Below are positions 7,512 through 16,476 of a DNA stretch of 64,000 bases, one piece after another (position 1 is the first letter of the stretch; the number at the start of each line of letters is the position of its first letter). The notes beneath the pieces are model-generated. The model was given only the letters and a program-made list of their open reading frames with translations. It searched no databases and had not been told where the DNA came from. The translations under genes and the position numbers were made by a program. This DNA is from Nonomuraea sp. PA05. Lineage in GTDB: Bacteria > Actinomycetota > Actinomycetes > Streptosporangiales > Streptosporangiaceae. Location of the stretch: the NCBI RefSeq assembly GCF_008086045.1, contig NZ_VSEY01000011.1, forward strand, positions 186,001-250,000, in the 5' to 3' direction.

Positions 7512-10415
7512 TCAGGAATAAGCGGCGTTCATCCACTCGGGCGCGGCGCTGAGCAGCCCGCCCAGCTCCTCCAGGAGATCGCCGTCCACGGCGTGTCCCG
7601 CCCTGGCCAGCTCCTCGGCCCGCTCGCACAGCTCGGCCTCGCGGGCGGCGCCGACCGTCGCGCAGGCGCCCCTGAGCCGGTGCGCGAGCCCCGCCGCCGC
7701 GGCCAGGTCGCCGCTCGACACGGCCTGCCTCAGCTCCTCGAACGTGCGGGTGGCGGTCGCCTGGTAGGCCCGCGCCACGTCCGCCAGCGCCTCCTGCGAC
7801 AGCCCGGCCAGCTCGGGCGGCAGCCCGGCGGAGGCCGTCCACTCCGGAATCCTGGCCAGCACGCGCGGCCAGTCGACCGGCTTGGCCAGGTGGTCGTCCA
7901 TGCCCGCCTCCAGGCACCGGATCCGGTCGCCCGGCATGGCGGCGGCGGTCATCGCGATGATCGGGGTGTGCGTCTCCTCGCTCTCCCTGATCTCCTCCGT
8001 CGCGGCCAGGCCGTCGAGCACGGGGAGCTGGCAGTCCATGAACACCAGGTCATAGCGGCCGGCCAGCACGGCACGCACCGCCTGGCGGCCGTTGTCGACC
8101 GCCTGGACCTCGTGCCCGGCCTGGCTCAGCACCAGCATCGCCACCTGGCGGCTCACCTCGTCGTCCTCGGCCACCAGGATGCGCGCGCCCCCGGTCCGGC
8201 CGGCCACCTGAGCGCCCTCGCGCGGCTCGCCGTCGCACTCCGCCGTGCCCAGCGCGTTCTCCACGGCGGCGAGCAGACGGCGGCGGCTGAGCGGCCGGGT
8301 GATCGACTGCACGGCCCGCTCCCCCGCCGCGCCAGGCCAGGCGAACCCCGCACGTCCGGGGGTGACGACCACGATGACGCTGGTGGCCTGGAGCGACGGG
8401 TCGTTGAGTATCGCGTCGGCGAGCGAGCGCGGCCCGCCCGGATCGGCGGGATCCGGGCTCAGCACGGGGCCCGTACCGGGGCTCGCGCCCAGGTCCAGGG
8501 CGACGACCGCCAGCTCGTACGGCCGCCCCTCCGCGGCGGCGGCGCGCAGCCGCGCCAGCGCCGTCTCCTCGTCCCTGGTCTCCTCCACCTCGGCCCCGGC
8601 CTGCTCCAGGCAGCGCGCGGCCAGCGTGCGGTCCTCGGGGCGCGGGTCGGCGACCAGCGCGCGCCGCCCTTCCAGCACTCCCGCGCCGGGCTCCGACCAG
8701 GTGAGGACGTCCACCGGCAGGGTGGCCCAGAACCGGCTGCCGACGCCTTCGACGCTGTCGAGCCCGATCTGGCCGCCCATCAGCTCGACGAGCTGCCTGC
8801 TGATGGCCAGCCCGAGCCCGCTGCCGCCGGTCCTGCGCGTGATCGGCGAGTCCACCTGGCGGAAGACGCCGAACACGCGCTCCCTGTCCCGCTCCCCGAC
8901 GCCGATGCCGGTGTCGGCCACCGCGAACCTGAGCACCACCCGTTCCTGGCCCGGCTCGCCCTCGTCGAGCGCGACGTGCAGGTCCACGCCGCCCTGGACG
9001 GTGAACTTCAGCGCGTTGCCGACCAGGTTCGTCAGCACCTGGCGCAGCCGGGCCGGGTCGCCCGACACCTGGCGGGGCACGTTCTCGTCGAGCCGCAGCG
9101 TCAGCCACAGGCCCTGCTCGTAGGCGTGCGGCGCGAACGGCGCCACCACCTCGTCGCACAGGCGCGGCAGGTCGAACGGCACGGCCTCGACCTGGAGGTG
9201 GCCCGCCTCGATCCTGGACAGGTCGAGGAAGTCGTCGAGCAGGCGCAGCACGTTGTGCGCCGACTCCTGGGCGGTGCTGGCGTAGTAGCGCTGCTCCTCG
9301 TCCAGGCGGGTGCCCATGAGCAGGGAGTTCATGCCGAGCACGCCGTTGATGGGGGTGCGGATCTCGTGGCTGATCTTGGCCACGAACTCCGACTTGGCGC
9401 TGGACGCGCTGATCGCCTCGTCCCTGGCCGCGGCCAGCTCGACGGCCGACCTGGACAGCTCGGCGGCGTACTCCGACAGCGTGGCCTGCGCCCGCCGTTT
9501 GCTCCTGGTGGAGTGGATCTGCAGGCCGAGGCCGATGAGGATGAGCAGGGCGAGCAGCAGCGCGACGGTGAGCACGTTGGTGCGCAGCTTCTCGGTGGAG
9601 GCCAGCGCCTCGGCGACGGAGACCTCGGCGGTGACCGTCCAGCCGATGCCGGGGATGGGCTCGGAGGCCGACAGGACGGGCCCGTCGATGCCGTGGAACT
9701 CGCCGCTCCAGGCCCGCCCGGCCAGCGCGGAGTCCACGCGCGGGTCCTCGCGCAGGGAGGTGAGCGCGAACAGCTTCCTGCCGGGGTCGGCGACCAGCAC
9801 GCCGGCCTTGTCGGTGATGAGCAGCCGGATGTCCTGCGCCTCGGCGGCGTCCTCGGCGAACTCCTGGATGGCGTCGAGGCTGTAGACGACGGTGAACATG
9901 CCGAGCATGCGGGTGCCGTCGCCGCTCGGGATGGGCGCGGCCACCGCGACCGCCCTCGACACGCCTACCATGGTGGGTGTGTACGCCTGCGAGACGTGCG
10001 CCTGGCGCCCATCGCGCACCGCGCGGTACCAGTCGGTGGTGGAGATGTCCTGCGGGAGCACGGTCGGCGGCTCCGCGCCTCTGGTCTTGCCCTCGGGCGA
10101 GACGACGATCAGGCCGCTGACGCCGTCGCGCAGCCGCTCCAGCTCGCCGAGCCAGTCGCGCATGGTGGCGCTGGTGACCTCGTTGACCGCGTCGCGCACC
10201 TGGGGCCGCTGGGCGAAGGCGGTGACGAGCTGCTTGAGGGAGTCCATCTGCTGTTCCACCACGACCCTGCTGACGGAGGCGGTGGTCCTGACGCGCTCGC
10301 GCACCTCGTCGGTCATCGCGTTCTCCGACAGCGAGATGCTGGACGAGGTGAGCAGCGCCAAGGGCAGCAGGCCGAGTAACGTCCACAGGGCCGTCACCGC
10401 GAGCAACCATCGCAC
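7512..10415 (-). CDS. Hybrid sensor histidine kinase
   Basis: A membrane sensor kinase of 967 residues. It has TM1 at about residues 3-22, an extracellular Cache-like sensor (about 25-275, including TTDWYRAVRDGR and DKAGVLVADPG), TM2 at about 281-299, HisKA with the phospho-acceptor H350 in KISHEIRTPINGVL, and HATPase_c (GNALKF, DTGIGV, GGSGLGL). A degenerate receiver-like region, a clear receiver (VAEDDEVSRQ, then FMDCQLPVLDG) and an Hpt domain with His912 in AHRLRGACATVG complete it. Starting at GTG 10415 gives a GGGGGAGGGA ribosome-binding site; the longer TTG start at 10502 has none. It is divergent from a response regulator and binding-protein pair that is its likely partner. The Cache fold suggests a small extracellular ligand such as an amino or organic acid. 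Confidence 0.9.
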   Translation of the reverse strand: MRWLLAVTALWTLLGLLPLALLTSSSISLSENAMTDEVRERVRTTASVSRVVVEQQMDSLKQLVTAFAQRPQVRDAVNEVTSATMRDWLGELERLRDGVSGLIVVSPEGKTRGAEPPTVLPQDISTTDWYRAVRDGRQAHVSQAYTPTMVGVSRAVAVAAPIPSGDGTRMLGMFTVVYSLDAIQEFAEDAAEAQDIRLLITDKAGVLVADPGRKLFALTSLREDPRVDSALAGRAWSGEFHGIDGPVLSASEPIPGIGWTVTAEVSVAEALASTEKLRTNVLTVALLLALLILIGLGLQIHSTRSKRRAQATLSEYAAELSRSAVELAAARDEAISASSAKSEFVAKISHEIRTPINGVLGMNSLLMGTRLDEEQRYYASTAQESAHNVLRLLDDFLDLSRIEAGHLQVEAVPFDLPRLCDEVVAPFAPHAYEQGLWLTLRLDENVPRQVSGDPARLRQVLTNLVGNALKFTVQGGVDLHVALDEGEPGQERVVLRFAVADTGIGVGERDRERVFGVFRQVDSPITRRTGGSGLGLAISRQLVELMGGQIGLDSVEGVGSRFWATLPVDVLTWSEPGAGVLEGRRALVADPRPEDRTLAARCLEQAGAEVEETRDEETALARLRAAAAEGRPYELAVVALDLGASPGTGPVLSPDPADPGGPRSLADAILNDPSLQATSVIVVVTPGRAGFAWPGAAGERAVQSITRPLSRRRLLAAVENALGTAECDGEPREGAQVAGRTGGARILVAEDDEVSRQVAMLVLSQAGHEVQAVDNGRQAVRAVLAGRYDLVFMDCQLPVLDGLAATEEIRESEETHTPIIAMTAAAMPGDRIRCLEAGMDDHLAKPVDWPRVLARIPEWTASAGLPPELAGLSQEALADVARAYQATATRTFEELRQAVSSGDLAAAAGLAHRLRGACATVGAAREAELCERAEELARAGHAVDGDLLEELGGLLSAAPEWMNAAYS

Positions 10416-10570
10416 GGGCGTCCGTCCCTCCCCCCACTCGCTCGGGTACAGATTAGGAGGAAACCGGCCAGCGCGCCGGTTCCCTGTGAGCAGAAAGAGC
10501 AAAAGGTGATCTTTTTTATTAAAACCCGCTTAAGCTGCAGTGATCTACCTGAATGACGAGGAGCGTGGCG
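10416..10570. promoter_or_regulatory. Divergent promoter region, kinase / regulator
   Basis: A 155-base gap between the hybrid kinase gene (leftward) and the response regulator gene (rightward). It contains an unusually AT-rich patch for this genome at about 10505-10530 (a run of T followed by TTAAAA), as expected for two divergent promoters. Exact -10/-35 elements could not be assigned. GAGGAG at 10558-10563 is the ribosome-binding site that favours GTG 10571 as the regulator start. Confidence 0.5.
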
Positions 10571-11254
10571 GTGCCTGAGCTCAGGGACATCACCGTTCTC
10601 ATCGTGGACGACGACCCGGTCGTCACGGCGGCCCTGCACGCGCAGGTCAACCGGGTGCTCGGGTTCAGGGTCGTGGGCATCGCGCACACCGGCCACGCGG
10701 CGCTGGCCGCCGCCGGGCGGTTCGCGCCCCGGCTGGTGCTGCTCGATCTGCACCTCCCTGATATGCCCGGTCTGGAGGTCGCGCACCGGCTGCGCCGCCC
10801 CGACCAGCCACCCGCCGACGTCATCGTGATCTCCGGGCGCAAGGAGTCGGCGACGGTACGCGCCGCCATCCAGCGCGGCGCGCTCAACTACCTGGTCAAG
10901 CCGACCAGGGCGGGCACGCTGGAGCAGGCCCTGCTGCGCTACGCCGCCACCGTGAAGCAGCTGGAGTCCGAGCCCCGCTTCACCGACCAGCAGGAGATCG
11001 ACAACCTCTTCCGCTCGCTCCACCTCGACGTGGGCACCCGTCCCAAGAGCATCTCAGCCTCCACCGAGCAGGCGGTGCTGGACGCGCTGTCGGACGTCGA
11101 GGACGCCTCGGCCGACGAGCTGGCGGCCAAGGTCGGCGTCAGCCGGGCCACCGCCCGCCGCTACCTGGAGCACCTGGCCGAGCGGGGGCTGGTGGAGGGC
11201 CGGCCGAAGTACGGGACGACGGGGCGGCCACAGCACCGGTACCGCATCCGATGA
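10571..11254 (+). CDS. CitB/DctR-type response regulator
   Basis: A protein of 227 residues. The N-terminal receiver domain has the acidic pair in VLIVDDDP, phospho-acceptor Asp59 in LVLLDLHLPDMPG and the conserved lysine in YLVKP. The C-terminal domain (about 165-227) is a winged helix typical of citrate/malate-type regulators: DELAAKVGVSRATARRYLEHL followed by the wing TTGRPQHRYRI. Its cognate kinase is probably the divergent hybrid kinase, which could pass phosphate through its Hpt domain. The gene overlaps the following solute-binding lipoprotein gene by ATGA. The GTG at 10571 is preferred over ATG 10553 because of ribosome-binding-site spacing. Confidence 0.85.
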   Translation: MPELRDITVLIVDDDPVVTAALHAQVNRVLGFRVVGIAHTGHAALAAAGRFAPRLVLLDLHLPDMPGLEVAHRLRRPDQPPADVIVISGRKESATVRAAIQRGALNYLVKPTRAGTLEQALLRYAATVKQLESEPRFTDQQEIDNLFRSLHLDVGTRPKSISASTEQAVLDALSDVEDASADELAAKVGVSRATARRYLEHLAERGLVEGRPKYGTTGRPQHRYRIR

Positions 11255-12093
11255 GGGCGTTACGGGCGCTGCTGGTGGCCGTGCTGGTCGGCGTGCTGCC
11301 CGCCGCCTGCGGCGAGGCGAACGCCTTCCCCGAGGACACCACGATGTCGCGTATCAGGGAGCGCGGCATCCTGACCGTGGGCATCAAGTTCGACCAGCCC
11401 GTCTTCGGCTACAAGGACCCCGCCAGCGGGCGGATCACCGGCTTCGACGCCGAGGTGGCCCGGCTGGTGGCCAGGGACCTGACGGGCAGCGAGCGCAACA
11501 TCCGCTTCGTCGAGACGGTGTCGAGCGAGCGCGAGAACTTCATCGAGCAGGGCGTCGTGGACCTCGTCATCGCCACCTACTCGATCACCGAGACCCGCGC
11601 CCAGCGGGTCACCTTCTCCGACCCGTACTACTACGCGGGCCAGGACCTGCTGGTGCGGGTCGGCGACTCCACCATCAACGGGGTCACCGACCTGAAGGGC
11701 AAGACCGTGTGCACGGCGCGCGGCTCCACCTCGGTCGAGCGGCTGCGCGCCATGGTGCCCGGCATCGACCTGGAGGTCGTGGACGCGTACAGCATCTGCG
11801 TGCCCGCGCTGGTGGCCGGGCGGGTGGACGCGGTCAGCACCGACGACACCATCCTGCTCGGGCTCTACGCCCAGCATCCCGACTCGCTGCGGCTGGTCGG
11901 CAAGCCGTTCGGGCGCGAGCCGTACGGGATGGGCATCAAGAAGCAGGACACCGCCTTCCGCGACTACCTCAACGGGCTGATCGCGCGCTGGCTGTGCAAC
12001 GGCGAGTGGGACCGCGCCTACGTGGCCACCGTCGGGGTCTCCGGCACCACCTCCGAATCCGCCAAGCCGGCTCCTCGCCCGGCCAATTGCTGA
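11251..12093 (+). CDS. Family 3 solute-binding lipoprotein
   Basis: A 280-residue amino-acid-type binding protein, exported and lipid-anchored: signal MRALRALLVAVLVGVLPAAC with the lipobox cysteine at residue 20. The body is a typical SBP_bac_3 domain (RGILTVGIKFDQPVFGYKD, GFDAEVARLVAR, IATYSITETRAQRVTFS, YYAGQDLLV), closely parallel to GluB encoded further downstream. It is co-translated with the response regulator (ATGA overlap) rather than with the transporter genes, from which 81 bases separate it. It may therefore serve as an extracellular ligand receptor for the sensor kinase, or as a second binding protein of GluACD; the sequence cannot decide. Confidence 0.85.
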   Translation: MRALRALLVAVLVGVLPAACGEANAFPEDTTMSRIRERGILTVGIKFDQPVFGYKDPASGRITGFDAEVARLVARDLTGSERNIRFVETVSSERENFIEQGVVDLVIATYSITETRAQRVTFSDPYYYAGQDLLVRVGDSTINGVTDLKGKTVCTARGSTSVERLRAMVPGIDLEVVDAYSICVPALVAGRVDAVSTDDTILLGLYAQHPDSLRLVGKPFGREPYGMGIKKQDTAFRDYLNGLIARWLCNGEWDRAYVATVGVSGTTSESAKPAPRPANC

Positions 12094-12174
12094 GCAGAAC
12101 GATCACAAGCCTTTCCGCGACACATGCGGCTCCTACGGTTACGCCAACGCTGACCGAGACAAGGAGCGTGACGC

Positions 12175-12918
12175 ATGAGCCAGGCGGATTTGATCGTCCT
12201 GGACCAGGTCAACAAGCGCTACGGCGATCATCACGTGCTCAAGAACGTGAACCTGACCGTACGGCAGGGCGAGGTCGTGGTGGTCATCGGCCCGTCCGGG
12301 GCGGGCAAGTCCACCTTGTGCCGCGCGATCAACCGGCTGGAGACGATCGACTCCGGCACGATCAGCCTCGACGGGACCCCGCTGCCCGCTGAGGGCAAGG
12401 AGCTGGCCCGGCTGCGCGCCGAGGTCGGCATGGTCTTCCAGTCCTTCAACCTCTTCGCGCACAAGACCGTCCTGGACAACGTCGTCCTCGGGCAGGTACA
12501 CGTGCTGAGGCGGCCCAGGGCGGAGGCCGAGCGCAAGGCCCGCGAGCTGCTCGACCGGGTGGGCATCGGCGGCCAGGCCGCCAAGTTCCCCGCGCAGCTC
12601 TCCGGCGGGCAGCAGCAGCGGGTGGCCATCGCCAGGGCGCTGGCCATGGACCCGAAGGCGATCCTGTTCGACGAGCCCACCTCGGCGCTGGACCCGGAGA
12701 TGGTCAACGAGGTGCTGGACGTCATGACGGGCCTGGCCCGCGAGGGCATGACCATGGTCGTCGTCACCCACGAGATGGGCTTCGCCCGCCGTGCGGCCGA
12801 CCGGGTCGTCTTCATGGCCGACGGCGAGATCGTCGAGCAGAACACCCCGGACACCTTCTTCGGCGCGCCCAGCAGCGACCGCGCCCAGTCCTTCCTCGCC
12901 AAGATCCTGACTCACTGA
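12175..12918 (+). CDS. gluA: Glutamate ABC transporter ATPase GluA
   Basis: A 247-residue polar-amino-acid importer ATPase. Walker A is GPSGAGKST, the Q-loop is in VFQSFNLFAH, the signature is LSGGQQQRVAIARALA, Walker B is AILFDEPTSALD, and the switch histidine is in VVTHEMGFARR. This sequence is typical of GluA/GlnQ. It is followed at 9 bases by gluB and then by gluC and gluD, forming the usual gluABCD order. AAGGAG about 9 bases before the ATG is the ribosome-binding site. It acts at the inner face of the membrane to energise glutamate (possibly also glutamine/aspartate) uptake. Confidence 0.93.
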   Translation: MSQADLIVLDQVNKRYGDHHVLKNVNLTVRQGEVVVVIGPSGAGKSTLCRAINRLETIDSGTISLDGTPLPAEGKELARLRAEVGMVFQSFNLFAHKTVLDNVVLGQVHVLRRPRAEAERKARELLDRVGIGGQAAKFPAQLSGGQQQRVAIARALAMDPKAILFDEPTSALDPEMVNEVLDVMTGLAREGMTMVVVTHEMGFARRAADRVVFMADGEIVEQNTPDTFFGAPSSDRAQSFLAKILTH

Positions 12919-12927
12919 GGAGTTGTC

Positions 12928-13755
12928 ATGTTCGGCAGATCCCTTTTCGCCGTGTTCGCCGTGGTCGCCGTCGCCTCCGGGTGCGGGGGCGGCTCGGAGA
13001 GCTACGCCTCCGTGGTGGACAAGGCCAAGAACGACAAGAAGCTGGTGATCGGCGTCAAGGCCGACCAGCCCGGCCTGGGCCTGCGCACCCCTGACGGCAG
13101 CTTCTCCGGCTTCGACATCGAGGTCGCCAAGTACGTGGCCAAGCAGCTCGGGGTCGAGCCGAGCGGCATCACGTTCAAGGAGACCGTGTCCGCCAACCGG
13201 GAGGCGTTCATCGAGCAGGGCCAGGTGGACCTGGTGGTGGCCACGTACTCGATCACCGACGCGCGCAAGCAGAAGGTGTCGTTCGCGGGCCCGTACTTCG
13301 TGGCCGGGCAGGACCTGCTGGTCCGCGCCGACGACGCGGCGCTGACCGGGCCCGAGGCGCTCAACGGCAAGAAGCTGTGCTCCGTCGCCGGCTCGACGCC
13401 CGCCCAGAAGGTCAAGTCGGAGTACGCCAAGGAGGTGCAGCTCCAGGAGGAGCGCACCTACTCGGCCTGCGTGGACCGCGTGCTCGGCGGCCAGCTCGAC
13501 GCCATCACCACCGACAACGTCATCCTGGCCGGCTACGCCGCGCAGCACTCCGGCAAGCTCAAGGTGGTCGGCAAGACGTTCAGCACCGAGAAGTACGGCA
13601 TCGGCCTGAAGAAGGACGACACCAACGGGCGCAAGGCCGTCAACGACGCGCTGGAGAAGATGTTCTCCGACGGGAGCTGGACCAAGGCGCTGCAGGCCAG
13701 CGTGGGCGCCTCCGGGTTCACCCTGCCCCAGGTCCCGCAGCTCGAGCGGTACTGA
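12928..13755 (+). CDS. gluB: Glutamate-binding lipoprotein GluB
   Basis: A 275-residue substrate-binding subunit of the glutamate importer. The short signal peptide ends with the lipobox VASGC, so it is anchored to the outer face of the membrane. Diagnostic SBP_bac_3 segments include KLVIGVKADQPGLG, GFDIEVAKYVAKQLG, VVATYSITDARKQKVSFAGPY and GIGLKKDD. It is similar throughout to the binding protein encoded at 11251-12093. The stop codon overlaps the gluC start (TGATG). Confidence 0.92.
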   Translation: MFGRSLFAVFAVVAVASGCGGGSESYASVVDKAKNDKKLVIGVKADQPGLGLRTPDGSFSGFDIEVAKYVAKQLGVEPSGITFKETVSANREAFIEQGQVDLVVATYSITDARKQKVSFAGPYFVAGQDLLVRADDAALTGPEALNGKKLCSVAGSTPAQKVKSEYAKEVQLQEERTYSACVDRVLGGQLDAITTDNVILAGYAAQHSGKLKVVGKTFSTEKYGIGLKKDDTNGRKAVNDALEKMFSDGSWTKALQASVGASGFTLPQVPQLERY

Positions 13756-14423
13756 TGGACGCTCTGCTGACAGAAGGCGGCACCATCTTCGCCGCCTTCT
13801 GGATGACGGTGCGGCTGACGGCGGTCAGCGCGCTCGGCTCGCTGGTGCTGGGCACGCTGCTGACCGCCATGCGGGTGGCCCCGCTGGCGTCCCTGCGGGC
13901 CACCGCCACCGTGTACGTGACCGTGGCCCGCAACACGCCGCTGACGCTGGTGCTGCTGTTCACCGGCCTGGGCATCGGCGCGAACCTGGGCCTGGAGCTG
14001 TCCGACGACATCGCGACCAACAACTTCTGGCTCGCCGTCATCGGGCTGACCGCCTACACCTCGGCGTTCGTCTGCGAGGCGCTGCGCTCCGGGCTCAACA
14101 CGGTGCCCGTGGGGCAGGCGGAGGCGGCCCGCTCACTGGGGCTCGGCTTCGTCAAGACGCTGGCGCTGATCACGCTGCCGCAGGCGTTCCGCGCGGTGGT
14201 GGCGCCGCTGGGCAGCATCCTCATCGCGCTGACCAAGAACACCACGATCGCCCTGGTGGTGGGCGTCGCGGAGGCGTCGGTGCGGATGCGGGAGCTGATC
14301 GAGACCTACGGTGACCAGGTCATCGAGATCTTCCTCGGCTTCGCCGCCGGGTTCGTGCTCCTGTGCCTGCCGATGGGGTTGTTGTTCGGCTGGTTGTCCA
14401 AGCGGATGGCGGTGGCGCGATGA
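13755..14423 (+). CDS. gluC: Glutamate ABC transporter permease GluC
   Basis: A 222-residue inner-membrane permease of the HisM/GluC class. About five hydrophobic helices are seen, beginning FWMTVRLTAVSALGSLVLGT. The coupling loop carries the EAA motif EAARSLGLGFVKTLALITLPQAFR, which docks on GluA. The start at 13755 overlaps gluB by one base and the stop overlaps gluD by ATGA, so the operon is translationally coupled throughout. Confidence 0.92.
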   Translation: MDALLTEGGTIFAAFWMTVRLTAVSALGSLVLGTLLTAMRVAPLASLRATATVYVTVARNTPLTLVLLFTGLGIGANLGLELSDDIATNNFWLAVIGLTAYTSAFVCEALRSGLNTVPVGQAEAARSLGLGFVKTLALITLPQAFRAVVAPLGSILIALTKNTTIALVVGVAEASVRMRELIETYGDQVIEIFLGFAAGFVLLCLPMGLLFGWLSKRMAVAR

Positions 14424-15244
14424 CGTACGCGAACCTGTACGAGAGGCCGGGGCCGCGCGGGGTGCGCCGCAACCGGGTGCTGACGGCGCTCGTCGCGGCG
14501 GCGCTGCTGGCGGTGGCGTACTTCGTCTACGTGCGCTTCGACGAGAAGGACCAGTGGGCGGCGGAGAAGTGGACGCCGCTGCTGCGGGGCGACGTGTGGG
14601 CCACGTTCATCCTGCCCGGCCTGGCCGGCACGCTCGCGGCGGCCGTCGCGGGGGTGGTGCTGGCCGCGCTGTTCGGGCTGGTCTTCGCCGTCGCGCGGCT
14701 GTCGGAGCACCGGTGGATCCGGGTGCCGGCGGCCATGGTGGTGGAGTTCTTCCGCTCCGTGCCGCTGCTGCTGCTCATCTTCTTCGCCTTCTTCGGCTCG
14801 TTCGTGCTCATCGGCGTGAACATCTCGGCGTTCGCCGCCGTGGTGTTCGGCCTGACCCTCTACAACGGGTCGGTGATCGCGGAGATCCTTCGGGCCGGGG
14901 TGCAGAGCCTGCCGAAGGGGCAGCGGGAGGCGGCGTACGCGGTGGGCATGCGCAAGGGGCAGGTGATGCGGCTCGTCCTGCTGCCGCAGGCCGTCAAGGC
15001 CATGCTGCCCGCGCTGATCAGCCAGTTCGTGGTGCTGCTGAAGGACTCCGCGCTGGGCCTGATCGTGGGCTACGACGAGCTGGTGGACAGGGGGCTGAAC
15101 GGGATCGCGGCCAACTTCTCCAACGTCATCCCGGCGGCCATCCTGATCGCCGCGATCTTCATAGTGATCAACATGGCGCTGGACCGGCTGGCGAACCGCC
15201 TCGGCGCCTCCTCAGCGCGGGTGCCCAGGGTGCGATCCCGATGA
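14420..15244 (+). CDS. gluD: Glutamate ABC transporter permease GluD
   Basis: The second permease subunit, 274 residues, with an N-terminal extension (NLYERPGPRGVRRNRVL) before the first helix, as in corynebacterial GluD. The EAA loop is REAAYAVGMRKGQVMRLVLL, followed by PQAVKAMLPALISQFVVLLK. The ATG at 14420 overlaps gluC. The last 77 bases (15168-15244) also encode the C-terminus of the gene on the opposite strand, a convergent coding overlap. Confidence 0.92.
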   Translation: MTYANLYERPGPRGVRRNRVLTALVAAALLAVAYFVYVRFDEKDQWAAEKWTPLLRGDVWATFILPGLAGTLAAAVAGVVLAALFGLVFAVARLSEHRWIRVPAAMVVEFFRSVPLLLLIFFAFFGSFVLIGVNISAFAAVVFGLTLYNGSVIAEILRAGVQSLPKGQREAAYAVGMRKGQVMRLVLLPQAVKAMLPALISQFVVLLKDSALGLIVGYDELVDRGLNGIAANFSNVIPAAILIAAIFIVINMALDRLANRLGASSARVPRVRSR

Positions 15245-16433
15245 GGGCCAGCAGGACCAGCAGCGGCGCCCGCCACCACCACGAGACGGTGGCGGGCGGC
15301 GGGGCGGCCCGCTCCGACACCCAGGGGCGGGCCGTCTTCGACCAGGCGAGGAACGCGTCCCCGACGGGCATCAGGCCGAAGGCGTAGCGCTTGGTCCACG
15401 GGGTGCCGACCGGCAGCCCGGCCAGCTCGCCGTAGTTCGCCAGCGCGGCGGCGAGCGCCGCGTCCCCCCGCACCTGGGCGGCGCCCAGGGTGACCGCGGT
15501 CGCCGACAGGCTCACCCCCAGCGGCAGCGGCCCCGAGTCGACGTCGCCCGGCCCCTCCATGCCGGACGGGTACTCCAGGACGGCCGGGCCGAGACCCAGC
15601 GGGGTGACCACGTAGCGGTCGCGGAAGCGGGCGTACTGCTCGGCGGCGAAGGCCGGGTCCACGTCCACCAGGAAACGCTGGATGATGCTCTGCGAGCTGC
15701 CCCTGGCCACCTCGGCGGGCTCGCCCGTGCCGGGCTCCGAGCGGTGCGGGAGCAGGCCGGTGCGCGGGTCGAGCCGCTCGCGGGCCTGGCGCAGCCAGCG
15801 GGCCACGGTGCCCGCGTAGAGGGGTGGCCGCAGCGTGTCGTGCAGGCGCAGCGAGGCCATCGCCACCGTGGAGTCCACGGGCCAGGCCTGGCCCGGGTAC
15901 GCCTCCAGGAACGGCGACCCCGACTCGTCGAACGCACTGGCCAGGGCGGCCGAGTCCGCGGCGAGGCGGCGCAGCTCGGCCGGGTCGCGGCGGCCCTCCG
16001 GCTGCAGAGCGAGCACGCCGCCGCGCAGCCAGTTGGTCCAGCCCCGGTAGAAGACGCCGTGCGGCGGGTCGAGGTCCGGGCTGAACGGCTCGCGGCCCGC
16101 CGGCGCGTCGAGCCGCCCGAGTGCCCAGCGCGACTCGCGCAGCGCCTCGGGTCTGGACGCGGGGTCCCGCTGGCCCAGCTCGACCCAGCTCAGGCCGTAC
16201 AGGACGTGCAGGAAGAAGTAGCCCTCGGGGAAGAGCGTCTGCGCCTGCTCGCCCGCGCCCGCCTCCAGGGCCGGGCGGAGGAAGGCGAGCTGGCGGCGCA
16301 CGCCGGGCGGCTCGCCGTCCGGGCCCGCGGTGGCCGGGACGATCAGGCGCACCGCGCCGATCAGCGCGCACAGACTGATCGCTACGGCGGCGGCCCTGCG
16401 GATGCGGCGGGCGATGGACGGTGCGTGGGGCAT
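15168..16433 (-). CDS. Hypothetical membrane-anchored protein
   Basis: A 421-residue protein with an N-terminal membrane helix (AVAISLCALIGAVRLIV, about residues 15-31), a large helix-rich domain and a C-terminal hydrophobic helix (APLLVLLALIGIAPW) followed by a basic tail. The middle carries WPVDSTVAMASLRLHD and DVDSGPLPLGVSLSATAVTLGA, a pattern reminiscent of (alpha/alpha)-barrel proteins such as linalool dehydratase-isomerase-like enzymes; this resemblance is weak and the function is not assigned. It is divergent from the amidase at 16477. Its last 25 codons overlap gluD on the opposite strand, which makes the real C-terminus worth confirming. Codon use throughout is normal for this genome. 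Confidence 0.7.
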   Translation of the reverse strand: MPHAPSIARRIRRAAAVAISLCALIGAVRLIVPATAGPDGEPPGVRRQLAFLRPALEAGAGEQAQTLFPEGYFFLHVLYGLSWVELGQRDPASRPEALRESRWALGRLDAPAGREPFSPDLDPPHGVFYRGWTNWLRGGVLALQPEGRRDPAELRRLAADSAALASAFDESGSPFLEAYPGQAWPVDSTVAMASLRLHDTLRPPLYAGTVARWLRQARERLDPRTGLLPHRSEPGTGEPAEVARGSSQSIIQRFLVDVDPAFAAEQYARFRDRYVVTPLGLGPAVLEYPSGMEGPGDVDSGPLPLGVSLSATAVTLGAAQVRGDAALAAALANYGELAGLPVGTPWTKRYAFGLMPVGDAFLAWSKTARPWVSERAAPPPATVSWWWRAPLLVLLALIGIAPWAPALRRRRGGSPAGPAPC

Positions 16434-16476
16434 CCCGATGATCGTAGTGGGGCGATATGCCCGTCATGATGAGTTC

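Noticed and set aside
7254..10379. A 1041-codon frame on the plus strand
   Set aside because: It is antisense to the hybrid histidine kinase, whose domain motifs are complete.
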